Virus record (IMG/VR): IMGVR_UViG_3300027976_000055
Coordinates: 1 to 50,894 of that record
Strand: one strand, 5' to 3'
DNA length: 50,894 nt
DNA from: a virus
Position 1 is the stretch's first letter, and every line of letters starts with the position of its first letter. Made by a program: the position numbers and the translations under genes. Below the pieces are notes generated by a model that was given only the letters and a program-made list of their open reading frames with translations, did not search any database and was not told where the DNA came from. This document shows positions 30,543 to 37,516 of this stretch, one piece after another.

Positions 30543-31681
30543 TGACTCGTCAACGTCTGTTTCTTGATATGTCTTGTGTGGATGCTGCGCGCGCTCGCAT
30601 TCGTCATGTTTACGATACCTTTGACACCGTATGTATACAGTTTTCTGGCGGTAAAGATTCTACTGCCGTACTTTATCTAGCGAAAGAAATCCACGAAGAA
30701 CGCGGACTTGGTCCGGTGAAAGTAATTTTCCGGGACGAGGAAATGGTGTCCCCGGTGGTGATTGATTACGTAATGAAGGTACGTGATTATGACTGGGTTG
30801 ACCTTGAGTGGTACTGCCTTCCGTACGGTGCGGAAATTTGGATTCTCGGCAGACGAGAGTCCGCCATTTTGTGGAGCGAGCGACGACGGTTAAGTGGTGA
30901 CTGGATTCGCCCAATGCCAGATTTCGCAATCAATGCAACCCACTTTGGCTTGACCCACGATGCCCCTTTGCCTGAATCGGTTGATTACTACACGATGCAG
31001 GGGAAGGCGGGCCGGGTTGCATTCATTACTGGCGTTAGGGCGAACGAATCAATGATTCGGTATAGGTCGTGTGTGCAAAAATTGCATGAAAACTACATAG
31101 TCATTCCATTCAGAATGAAAAAGGGAATTCCCCTAAGGTTTGCTAAAATAATTTACGACTGGCAAATGGACGATGTTCTCAAATTTATCACCGAAGAACA
31201 CGGGGCCGAGTATTGCGAGTATTACGACCTCGCCGCGCTGACGGGAAGCAACACTCGTGTCGGCATACCCCTGCACTCTGTTGCGATTCGCAGAATCGGG
31301 GATGTCATTGCGACTGAGCCGGAGTTTTATGACCGACTCGTAACCGTGTATCCCCGAATTGACTCGCAACGGCGCTTGTGGCCCGACTTTGACGTTGATG
31401 GACTCATTAATATGTATTCGCATGACGGCTTCGGTGGGGCCGGAAAGTTCATTGATGATTTTATTGTTGGAGAAACAAAACAGCGCCGAGCGAGGGCATT
31501 TGTTGCTCAGTTCAGGAAAAAGCATGTTCTTGACGAATACTCATATCCTATTAGTTGGCTGATTCGGAATTTATTGCTGAACGAAATAAATGTAACATCG
31601 GCGTCGCCGATAGGCCCCGGCACACGGGCGCACACAATACGAAAAACGGAAATGGTGGACGTGATATTAGATGAAAGTTGA
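30542..31681 (+). CDS. PAPS reductase-like PP-loop protein
   Basis: A 379-residue protein with a GTG start coupled to the ParB-like stop. The PP-loop is CIQFSGGKDSTAVLYLA at about residues 31-47. Further family marks are VIFRDEEMVSPVVIDYV, the phrase FITGVRANESMIRYRSCV, and DWQMDDVLKFITEEHGA. The fold uses ATP to adenylate a substrate, as in PAPS reductase, DndC (DNA phosphorothioation) or IbrA. ParB-like and PAPS-reductase-like genes are often found as pairs in phages and genomic islands. No DndD, DndE or IscS-like partner is present in the window, so phosphorothioation is not supported. A role in regulation or base modification is possible. Confidence 0.82.
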   Translation: MTRQRLFLDMSCVDAARARIRHVYDTFDTVCIQFSGGKDSTAVLYLAKEIHEERGLGPVKVIFRDEEMVSPVVIDYVMKVRDYDWVDLEWYCLPYGAEIWILGRRESAILWSERRRLSGDWIRPMPDFAINATHFGLTHDAPLPESVDYYTMQGKAGRVAFITGVRANESMIRYRSCVQKLHENYIVIPFRMKKGIPLRFAKIIYDWQMDDVLKFITEEHGAEYCEYYDLAALTGSNTRVGIPLHSVAIRRIGDVIATEPEFYDRLVTVYPRIDSQRRLWPDFDVDGLINMYSHDGFGGAGKFIDDFIVGETKQRRARAFVAQFRKKHVLDEYSYPISWLIRNLLLNEINVTSASPIGPGTRAHTIRKTEMVDVILDES

Positions 31682-32216
31682 AATGGTAAAAATAGAAGAT
31701 ATTAAGCCATCGGAGTGGGCGGCCACATATATCCTCAGACCCGACCTCCTTGTTCTGTCCGTGTCAATAGCCGACAACGGGATTTTGTCTCCATTATTGG
31801 TGCGCCGGGGGACGGGGGAAATTATTGACGGGCATCAACGGTTCTATCTGGCATCACAGAATCATCACATCAGAGAAAAGATTAATGGCGTTTTACCAGT
31901 GACGTATATTGACTGTGGAGCCCTACAGGCGATGATTCTTCATGTGCAGATGAATAGGGCGCGGGGCAGCATCGTAGCAAAACGGCTATCGCAGATTGTC
32001 AGAAAGCTGTCTTTTTCAAAAGCGGTATCAACGGCCGAGTTCGACCGCCTATTTTGCATGAAACATGACGAACTAGAACTCCTGCTAGAGGGGACACTGG
32101 TGAAGATGCGAAAAATCCACCAACACACCTACTCAAGGGCATGGGTCCCCATTGAGGTTCCGGCTGCGGAATTGGGCAGTGTGGTCATAGAGCGCCCACC
32201 AAACGATGACCGATAA
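31671..32216 (+). CDS. Second, shorter ParB/Srx-fold protein
   Basis: A 181-residue protein. The ParB-fold core is near complete: IKPSEWAATYILRPD, then LVLSVSIADNGILSPLLVRR, the signature GEIIDGHQRFYLA around residue 49, and ALQAMILHVQMNRARG. It overlaps the PAPS-reductase-like gene by eleven bases, forming a ParB-PP-loop-ParB trio. The two ParB-like proteins are not close copies: the first has GNHQ where this one has DGHQ. They may form a heteromer or act on different partners. An extended -10 promoter begins directly after it. Confidence 0.75.
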   Translation: MKVEMVKIEDIKPSEWAATYILRPDLLVLSVSIADNGILSPLLVRRGTGEIIDGHQRFYLASQNHHIREKINGVLPVTYIDCGALQAMILHVQMNRARGSIVAKRLSQIVRKLSFSKAVSTAEFDRLFCMKHDELELLLEGTLVKMRKIHQHTYSRAWVPIEVPAAELGSVVIERPPNDDR

Positions 32217-32238
32217 CACGGTTCGTTTGGCGAATCAA

Positions 32239-32247
32239 TGGTAAAAT
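32239..32247 (+). promoter_or_regulatory. Candidate extended -10 promoter for the neck/tail genes
   Basis: TGGTAAAAT (TGn plus TAAAAT) in the 67-bp gap after the ParB-like gene. No good -35 hexamer lies 17 bp upstream, which fits an extended -10 promoter. GAGGAG and the ATG of the Arg-rich gene follow about 30-40 bases downstream. It would begin the structural gene series that follows. Confidence 0.35.
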
Positions 32248-32283
32248 CGGCTTGTCGATAATAACGGTCCGAGGAGTTTGTCT

Positions 32284-32472
32284 ATGCCTACCCCAGAAGT
32301 TGGTGGCGAAGAGGGTACAAGTTTACTGAAGCGCATTGGCCGCGCTGCGCAATTATTCACACAGGGTCTTAGGGGTGGAATTAGAGATTTCCGGAGACCG
32401 CGAGCAAGGGCTCGTTCTCGCAGGGGTGACTTTAGGCGCGGGCGACGAGATGTCCAGCGCGGAACAGGGTAA
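32284..32472 (+). CDS. Small Arg-rich protein of unknown function
   Basis: A 62-residue protein, about one third Arg in its last 30 residues (FRRPRARARSRRGDFRRGRR). GAGGAG seven bases before the ATG at 32284 fixes the start; a TTG six bases earlier would sit inside the ribosome binding site spacing. It is the first gene of the neck series. The composition resembles protamine-like or DNA-contacting peptides, so it could coat DNA or bind the connector, but that is inference from composition. Confidence 0.5.
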   Translation: MPTPEVGGEEGTSLLKRIGRAAQLFTQGLRGGIRDFRRPRARARSRRGDFRRGRRDVQRGTG

Positions 32473-32484
32473 AGGAACAACACC

Positions 32485-33147
32485 ATGGCATTAGTCTCTC
32501 TAGCGGAACTTAAAACATACATGGACATCAGTCTGACGAACCGTCAGATGGATGCCGTTGACTTCGTCCTCGCAGGGCTCCAGAGCGAACTTGAGACATA
32601 CCTACGCAGACCCGTAGAACTAACCGAGTTTACCGAAGTAATTAGGCTGAATTCTGAGTTCACGGGAATTCCGATGTCATCGTTTTTTACAAACTCAAGT
32701 CGGAATGAGTCATCATTCTATGGGACGAACTATGGGACGAACGCCGGCGGCAGTATGACAACATGGTTAGAGCCGCCAATGACCGTGTATGTTGAGAATG
32801 CCCCTATTATAAGTGTTAGCAGCGTCACCTATCAAGCGCTAAGGGCGACCTCGGGGACACTATTGGTTGAAGAAACCGACTACGTGGTTCGCAAATTCGG
32901 TGTCGATGTATACCGGGCATCTTCAGACGACAAAGTGACCATCGTCTATACGGCGGGTCTTAATGGCACCACAATCCCAATTTTCAAATTAATGATTCTT
33001 CGGGCGGCGACACGAGAAATCCAAAATATGCATGATGATGTCGTTGGACTGAAGGACCTAGAAACCCGCAATGTGGCCCCATTGACGACAGGGTTTATGG
33101 AGTCGGAGTTAATGGCTCTAAAGAAATTTAGACGCAATAGGATATAA
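32485..33147 (+). CDS. Head-tail connector / adaptor protein
   Basis: A 220-residue protein. The helical start SLAELKTYMDISLTNRQMDA followed by VLAGLQSELETYLRRPV, a beta-rich middle (TVYVENAPIISVSSVTYQ, DKVTIVYTAG) and a final helix bundle with ILRAATREIQNMHDDVVG are the layout of the HK97 gp6/SPP1 gp15 type adaptor that binds beneath the portal. The middle insertion (GTNYGTNAGGSMTTW) is Gly/Asn-rich. AAAGGA precedes the ATG. The next gene begins directly after its stop. Gene order (adaptor, tail completion, terminator, sheath) supports the call. Confidence 0.72.
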   Translation: MALVSLAELKTYMDISLTNRQMDAVDFVLAGLQSELETYLRRPVELTEFTEVIRLNSEFTGIPMSSFFTNSSRNESSFYGTNYGTNAGGSMTTWLEPPMTVYVENAPIISVSSVTYQALRATSGTLLVEETDYVVRKFGVDVYRASSDDKVTIVYTAGLNGTTIPIFKLMILRAATREIQNMHDDVVGLKDLETRNVAPLTTGFMESELMALKKFRRNRI

Positions 33148-33642
33148 ATGGCAACTTATACAAAAATTAAAATAACAGTGGATGCCAAACGGGCAATTCA
33201 ACGAATGCACGACATGAAGCGTCGAGGGCGCGATTTCGTGCCACTTTTTGAAGAAGCCAGAATCGCTATGGAGGCATGGAATTCCGCCAACTTCACCCAG
33301 GGGGGGTTGCCCAGCGGCAAGCGGTGGAATGCTCTTAGTGCGGATTACTCTTCATGGAAACGTCTAACGCGCCCCGGCGCACCCCTGATGGTCAGGAGTG
33401 GGAGGTTATTCAGGAGTCTGGTCAGTCTCCGTGGCAACCCAAATGTTATTACCCCGTTGTATGCGGAATTTGGAACAGACCTTGAGTATGCAAAGTTTCA
33501 TCAATACGGCACAACACGGATGCCTAAGCGCAAAATCGTGTTTGAGCCGCCGATGTTTGCCCGTCGCATGGGTAAAGCTGCGGCACGGTACCAGGCGCAT
33601 GGGTTAATTGATTCATCCAGCCTACTGAACACCAACATCTAG
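33148..33642 (+). CDS. Phage virion morphogenesis (tail completion) protein
   Basis: A 164-residue protein of the Mu gpG / P2 gpS type. LPSGKRWNALSADYSSWKRL, the LMVRSGRLFRSLVS element, and YAEFGTDLEYAKFHQYGTTR followed by MPKRKIVFEPP form the family signature. These proteins complete the neck or tail end so that the tail can join the head. The ATG follows the stop of the connector gene without gap, so they are translated in sequence. The C-terminal 20 residues are unstructured. Confidence 0.82.
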   Translation: MATYTKIKITVDAKRAIQRMHDMKRRGRDFVPLFEEARIAMEAWNSANFTQGGLPSGKRWNALSADYSSWKRLTRPGAPLMVRSGRLFRSLVSLRGNPNVITPLYAEFGTDLEYAKFHQYGTTRMPKRKIVFEPPMFARRMGKAAARYQAHGLIDSSSLLNTNI

Positions 33643-33646
33643 CACT

Positions 33647-34264
33647 ATGGCCGCCATTACGGAGTTGATGCACGGACCACAGTTCGCTAAATCGTATGTC
33701 AGCGACTACCTTCAGAGCGACATCCCGTTGCGGATTATTGATTACCAGAATGAGTGGCAAGCGGATGGGACGGAGTTGCCGACGCCAATCAAATACCTTA
33801 CCTACGAGCCAATTGCACTTGATACATGGCCAACCATCATTACCGTAGCCATCTCAACCAATAAGTTTGACCTAATTGACTACAATGCAACCGACCCCAT
33901 CTATCGGGTCACCTATTCTCTTCGGACATACGTCTGGGTTCGGGCGGACGGTTCCGAGGAGGTTACCATCATGCGTGACAGGCTAACAACCGTAGTCCGA
34001 ACCGCCCTTTTGGACTATCCGTCAATGAGGTCAACCGACGACAGGGTGTCATGGTTGGCGAAAATGGACGAAAACTCATTGAGGGAGGAATTTTCTGACC
34101 TAACCCTATTAAAGGGCGACAGGGTTCTGGCTGGCGCTTACCTGTCTTACGATTTCACAATTGACGAAATAGTCAGACGACGGACGATTGGGACGATAGA
34201 AGAAATTGACATGAAGGTAAAACTGACGGGCGGGCCGAATTCCGCCCTCTCGTTAGATGCCTAA
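33647..34264 (+). CDS. Probable tail terminator / neck protein
   Basis: A 205-residue protein. The phrase TWPTIITVAISTNKFDLIDY, followed by YRVTYSLRTYVWVRADGSEE and MRDRLTTVVRTALLDYPSMR, describes a beta-sheet plus helix domain like that of tail terminator proteins, which cap the sheath/tube end. It lies between the tail completion protein and the sheath, the usual place of a terminator gene. Its sequence alone is not diagnostic. The last residues are immediately followed by a promoter candidate. Confidence 0.55.
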   Translation: MAAITELMHGPQFAKSYVSDYLQSDIPLRIIDYQNEWQADGTELPTPIKYLTYEPIALDTWPTIITVAISTNKFDLIDYNATDPIYRVTYSLRTYVWVRADGSEEVTIMRDRLTTVVRTALLDYPSMRSTDDRVSWLAKMDENSLREEFSDLTLLKGDRVLAGAYLSYDFTIDEIVRRRTIGTIEEIDMKVKLTGGPNSALSLDA

Positions 34265-34281
34265 TAATAAGCGTGTACAAT
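34253..34281 (+). promoter_or_regulatory. Candidate promoter before the sheath gene group
   Basis: TTAGAT (34253-34258), a 17-bp spacer, and TACAAT (34276-34281), at the end of the terminator-like gene. The -10 box matches the consensus at five of six positions; the -35 box matches at three. The promoter overlaps the region that would be coding if the next gene started at its GTG (34273), which favours the later ATG at 34309. Confidence 0.4.
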
Positions 34282-34308
34282 ATAGGAGTTGTTGGTAACA
34301 GGAGATTT

Positions 34309-34683
34309 ATGAATTGCAAGACATTTCAGGAAATTAAACTGGGAGCAAAGATTCCAGATACCCCAGATGTTGTTTGCCTATGCAGTAACACCACCGGGGA
34401 CAGGTTTGATATCGGGAACAACGGGGTGGTTTTCCCCCCACGCAGTTCGGCAATTATTAGTGCGGACTACTGCTCTGGTTCCCCGGAGATGATTGCGGCC
34501 ATTGCTTCTGGCGCGATAAAGGTTCACGGGGACGTGCCAAAAGCGGCCAGCGCCCCATCAAAAAAATATGCGAAAAGTGTTCCCGCAGAGCAAGTTGTGG
34601 AAGTTGCATCAACTGAAGCAAAAAATTGGGTACAATCTAATGAAACCGACGAACAAAATTCGTCACCTAAGACGACAAACTAG
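34309..34683 (+). CDS. Small protein before the tail sheath, unknown function
   Basis: A 124-residue protein. The ATG at 34309 has GGAGA four bases before it and is preferred to the GTG at 34273, which lies inside the promoter. The first 75 residues include CLCSNTTGDRFDIGNNGVVF and PPRSSAIISADYCSGS, a likely beta domain. The last 45 residues are Ala/Lys/Glu-rich and disordered. I recognise no family. Location between neck and sheath suggests a tail accessory or assembly protein. Confidence 0.5.
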   Translation: MNCKTFQEIKLGAKIPDTPDVVCLCSNTTGDRFDIGNNGVVFPPRSSAIISADYCSGSPEMIAAIASGAIKVHGDVPKAASAPSKKYAKSVPAEQVVEVASTEAKNWVQSNETDEQNSSPKTTN

Positions 34684-34692
34684 CGAGGTGCC

Positions 34693-36153
34693 ATGCCAGG
34701 CGTAGTCATTAACACAGCAGTAAGAACAGGTCCCAACACCCCCTCAACAGTTGAGGCCGCGCAGGCATTCTTTGTCGGCATCGCAGACCGTGGTCCAACC
34801 GCGGCGGCAACCCTCGTCAAAAACATTGAGGAGTTCGCACTTCTTTACGGTCCGTACTCATCCTCCGCCTACCTGCAACCGACGGTTGAGACATTTTTTG
34901 AAGAAGGTGGCACCCAGTGTTACGTTGCGCGAGTAACTGGCACCAGCGCTGCGTCGTCAACGCTCAATATTGAAAATGCCACCCCTGCGACCGCAATCAT
35001 CATTACCGCCAACGGTCATGGAGTTTGGGGCGACGATTTAGCAGTTACGGTTACGGCCGGAACACTAAGTGGCACCATTAATATTTCATTCACGTACAAT
35101 GGTACCAAAATTGGTAATACTGGCAACTGTGCAACAAACCTAATTGCAATCGGCAAAATTAATTCGGATGCCACTTTGAGCAAGTATGTAATTGCATCTA
35201 GTGGCGTTGGCGTTGATACAATTGCCGCCGCCGTCGAAGCTACTTCTCTTGCCTCCGGGGCTGCTGGTTCAACTCCATCTAATGCCCAGTTGGTTACCGG
35301 TCTTGCATTATTCAGTGATTCATTCGGCACGGGCGCTGTTGCATGTCCGGAATCTTCACACGCGGACGTTTATACCGGTCTTGTTGACCATGCAAATGAC
35401 TTCAACCGCATCGCTATTTTGCACGGTGGTTCATCTGACTCCATTGCCACAACAAAGACGCTCGGTCAGACAATGTCCGCCCTTGATGATGCCGAACACG
35501 CCGCGCTGTACTACCCATGGGTGTATGTACCATCAGCAGTCGCTGGTGTAAACAATCTTACTCCGCCAGATGGATATGTTGCGGCAAAGCGTTCTGCTGT
35601 TGTCAACACTACCGGTACTCACCAGCCATACGCTGGTTTACCATCAGTGGCTCAATGGGTCAACGGCGTGGTCACCGATGTGAGCAAAGCCAACGGGGAC
35701 CTATTGGATGACGAGCGTGTAAATGCGATTCGGGTAATTGCGAATACGGTGCGTATTTATGGCGCTCGTTCACTTTCAACCGATGACTCAAATTACCGCT
35801 TCATCACATCACAGGACACCGTCAACGATGTTGTCACGCAGGGCTATCGCACCCTTGAGGACATCTTGTTCCACACCATTGATGGTCGGAACCATTCGTT
35901 TGCCAATATTGAGGCACGCCTTATTGCGGTGCTTGAGGGATTCAGAATTAAGGGAGCCCTTTACGAAGCATTCAACACCAATGGTGTTAGACTTGACTAC
36001 GGCTACACGGTTAAGTGCGACAACTCGCTAAACCCAGTAGCCCAGTTGGCTACGGGTCTAGTAAAAGCCCGCATCGGTGTCAGGGTTTCAAGCATCGGCG
36101 ACAAGATTGAAGTCAACATCATTAAATCAAACCTGACCACATCAGTCGTTTAA
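34693..36153 (+). CDS. Contractile tail sheath protein
   Basis: A 486-residue protein. MPGVVINTAVRTGPNTPS, then AFFVGIADRGPTAAATLVKN and ALLYGPYSSSAYLQPTVETF with FFEEGGTQCYVARV are the conserved sheath N-terminal motifs. YPWVYVPSAVAGVNNLTPPD and YAGLPSVAQWVNGV belong to the central domain. The C-terminus (NAIRVIANTVRIYGARSL, FRIKGALYEAFNTNGVRL, KARIGVRVSSIGDKIEVNII) is the interlocking domain that wraps the tube. An insertion rich in Ala/Ser/Thr (about residues 90-170) is probably the variable outer domain. It shows that this phage has a contractile tail. GAGGTG precedes the ATG. Confidence 0.92.
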   Translation: MPGVVINTAVRTGPNTPSTVEAAQAFFVGIADRGPTAAATLVKNIEEFALLYGPYSSSAYLQPTVETFFEEGGTQCYVARVTGTSAASSTLNIENATPATAIIITANGHGVWGDDLAVTVTAGTLSGTINISFTYNGTKIGNTGNCATNLIAIGKINSDATLSKYVIASSGVGVDTIAAAVEATSLASGAAGSTPSNAQLVTGLALFSDSFGTGAVACPESSHADVYTGLVDHANDFNRIAILHGGSSDSIATTKTLGQTMSALDDAEHAALYYPWVYVPSAVAGVNNLTPPDGYVAAKRSAVVNTTGTHQPYAGLPSVAQWVNGVVTDVSKANGDLLDDERVNAIRVIANTVRIYGARSLSTDDSNYRFITSQDTVNDVVTQGYRTLEDILFHTIDGRNHSFANIEARLIAVLEGFRIKGALYEAFNTNGVRLDYGYTVKCDNSLNPVAQLATGLVKARIGVRVSSIGDKIEVNIIKSNLTTSVV

Positions 36154-36171
36154 TAACGGAGGAATAAGGAA

Positions 36172-36654
36172 ATGGCAAAAGTAGCACAAAGACAAGTACT
36201 GGCTGAAATCGTTAAGGGCAACCGCAACACTGTCACGACCGGCGCATCGGCACCAAGCTTCCCCCCTTCATTCAGGTTCGCCCAAGTTTCGGGCGGGGAG
36301 ATTACGGCATCCGTGGAGAAAATCTACGAAGGCGGCGCGAGTCGCCCGACCGTATTGTGCGCACCAGCCGAAATTGGTGACATCACGCTGACGGCCCATT
36401 ATGACGATGATGCAGCGGCAACGGGTATCGCAAGAAGCATTCGTGCCCTGCGCCCCCTGATTGGTCAAGTTTTTTACGATGTAAACATCAAAACATATGA
36501 CTGCAACATTGAAGTCAAGGGGACCGATAGGGTCTATACAAATGCACTCCTTGTGGGTCTTACCGAGCCAGACGGCGACTCGTCGTCTGGTGCCCCGGCA
36601 ACCTTTGCACTGACCTTTGCGGTCAGCGACGTGAGCGTCCCGGCAGAAGTCTAA
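36172..36654 (+). CDS. Tail tube protein
   Basis: A 160-residue protein directly after the sheath with a strong GGAGG site before the ATG. AQVSGGEITASVEKIYEGGA, the phrase EIGDITLTAHYDDD, and DVNIKTYDCNIEVKGTDRVY followed by NALLVGLTEPDGDSSSG and TFALTFAVSDVSVPAEV show the beta-rich tube fold of contractile phages. Hexamers stack into the inner tube. Size and position beside the sheath make the call firm. Confidence 0.85.
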   Translation: MAKVAQRQVLAEIVKGNRNTVTTGASAPSFPPSFRFAQVSGGEITASVEKIYEGGASRPTVLCAPAEIGDITLTAHYDDDAAATGIARSIRALRPLIGQVFYDVNIKTYDCNIEVKGTDRVYTNALLVGLTEPDGDSSSGAPATFALTFAVSDVSVPAEV

Positions 36655-36764
36655 CAAATAGCCCCTTGGGGCGAAATTGGGCGTTTCTTTAGTTGCAATA
36701 TTGCGCGCATCTGCCGTGCTAGGTTTACATCAAGCCAACCAATTACAACAAAGGACACACCCAT

Positions 36765-37310
36765 ATGGTCAGTGAACTATACGAAGACGACACGCCAGCG
36801 ACAAAGGATGAAAAGCCCGTATCGGCTAAAGCGAAAACATCCGGCAAGGATATCGGCAATACGGTATTGAGCAAATTGACCGCCGCAATTCAGGCAAAAG
36901 TTATTCGCCCAGACGTTTACGTTGACGTCCCAGAACGACCAGGTGTGAAACTCCGCATCAGCCCAAATATCACTCAGCAGCAAATGAAGCACTGGCGCAA
37001 AAATGCCGGCGATGAGACACGCGCGGGGATGGATGCGACGAAATTCGCGGCATGGGTAGTTGGCAACACGACTCAGGGCATTCATTTCAATGATGATGAG
37101 GTTCTTGACAACGATGGCTATGAACTTAATTTCGCCTCAACTGAGGTTTTACACATGACCGACCAAGTTCGTCCAATCCCAGAAGCGGTACGAGCATTTT
37201 TCGGGCTCGACCCACACGTAGAGGCCGCCGCAGTTGCAATTCTTGATGCCTCAGGGTATTCGGACACAATTGAGGCCGTGGACCCTACGAAGGGGTCTAC
37301 GACGAATTAG
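36765..37310 (+). CDS. Tail assembly chaperone, short frame
   Basis: A 181-residue protein in the place of the tail assembly chaperone, between tube and tape measure. It has an acidic, disordered start (DDTPATKDEKPVSAKAKT), then a compact domain: IRPDVYVDVPERPGVKLRIS, ISPNITQQQMKHWRKNAG, and KFAAWVVGNTTQGIHFNDDE. Chaperones of this class bind the tape measure and recruit tube subunits. The frame ends at a TAG (37308-37310), but a GGGG at 37292-37295 allows a -1 slip onto an open frame that runs to 37474. Two products of 181 and about 236 residues are therefore expected, as in the lambda G/GT pair. Confidence 0.8.
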   Translation: MVSELYEDDTPATKDEKPVSAKAKTSGKDIGNTVLSKLTAAIQAKVIRPDVYVDVPERPGVKLRISPNITQQQMKHWRKNAGDETRAGMDATKFAAWVVGNTTQGIHFNDDEVLDNDGYELNFASTEVLHMTDQVRPIPEAVRAFFGLDPHVEAAAVAILDASGYSDTIEAVDPTKGSTTN

Positions 37311-37474
37311 TAGATGACACCCGCGTCGTCACGGCGGCGCGGCTCGGAGAACTATTCGGCTGCGACCCAATCCGATTACTTGATTGCACTGATGAGGAAT
37401 GGCTGATACGCCTAGCATGTGGTAAAGTTATATCACAAGACCGCGAAGCTGAAGCAAAGCGGGCCAAATCCTAA
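37292..37474 (+). CDS. -1 frameshift extension of the tail assembly chaperone
   Basis: The -1 frame is open from just after a TGA at about 37269 to the TAA at 37472-37474. Read from the slip it gives VYDELVDDTRVVTAARLGEL, then FGCDPIRLLDCTDEEWLIRL and the phrase ACGKVISQDREAEAKRAKS, a plausible folded domain. It contains no ATG, GTG or TTG start with a ribosome binding site, so it must be reached by frameshift. The likely site is AAG-GGG, where Gly-tRNA on GGG (37293-37295) can re-pair with GGG one base back. The slip gives 177 + 59 = 236 residues. This is the T part of a G/GT-type chaperone, expected at low level. Confidence 0.78.
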   Translation, partial: GVYDELVDDTRVVTAARLGELFGCDPIRLLDCTDEEWLIRLACGKVISQDREAEAKRAKS

Positions 37475-37516
37475 GATTTAGTCCTGTCGGCTTATTACCA
37501 CTACTTGGGGCACCCA

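Noticed and set aside
30542-31681. A DNA phosphorothioation (Dnd-type) system
   Set aside because: Only the PP-loop protein resembles DndC. No DndA, DndB, DndD or DndE-like genes are present in the window.
36661-36672. GCCCC-TT-GGGGC as terminator after the tail tube gene
   Set aside because: A two-base loop is too tight, the usable stem is only three to four pairs, and no T-run follows closely.
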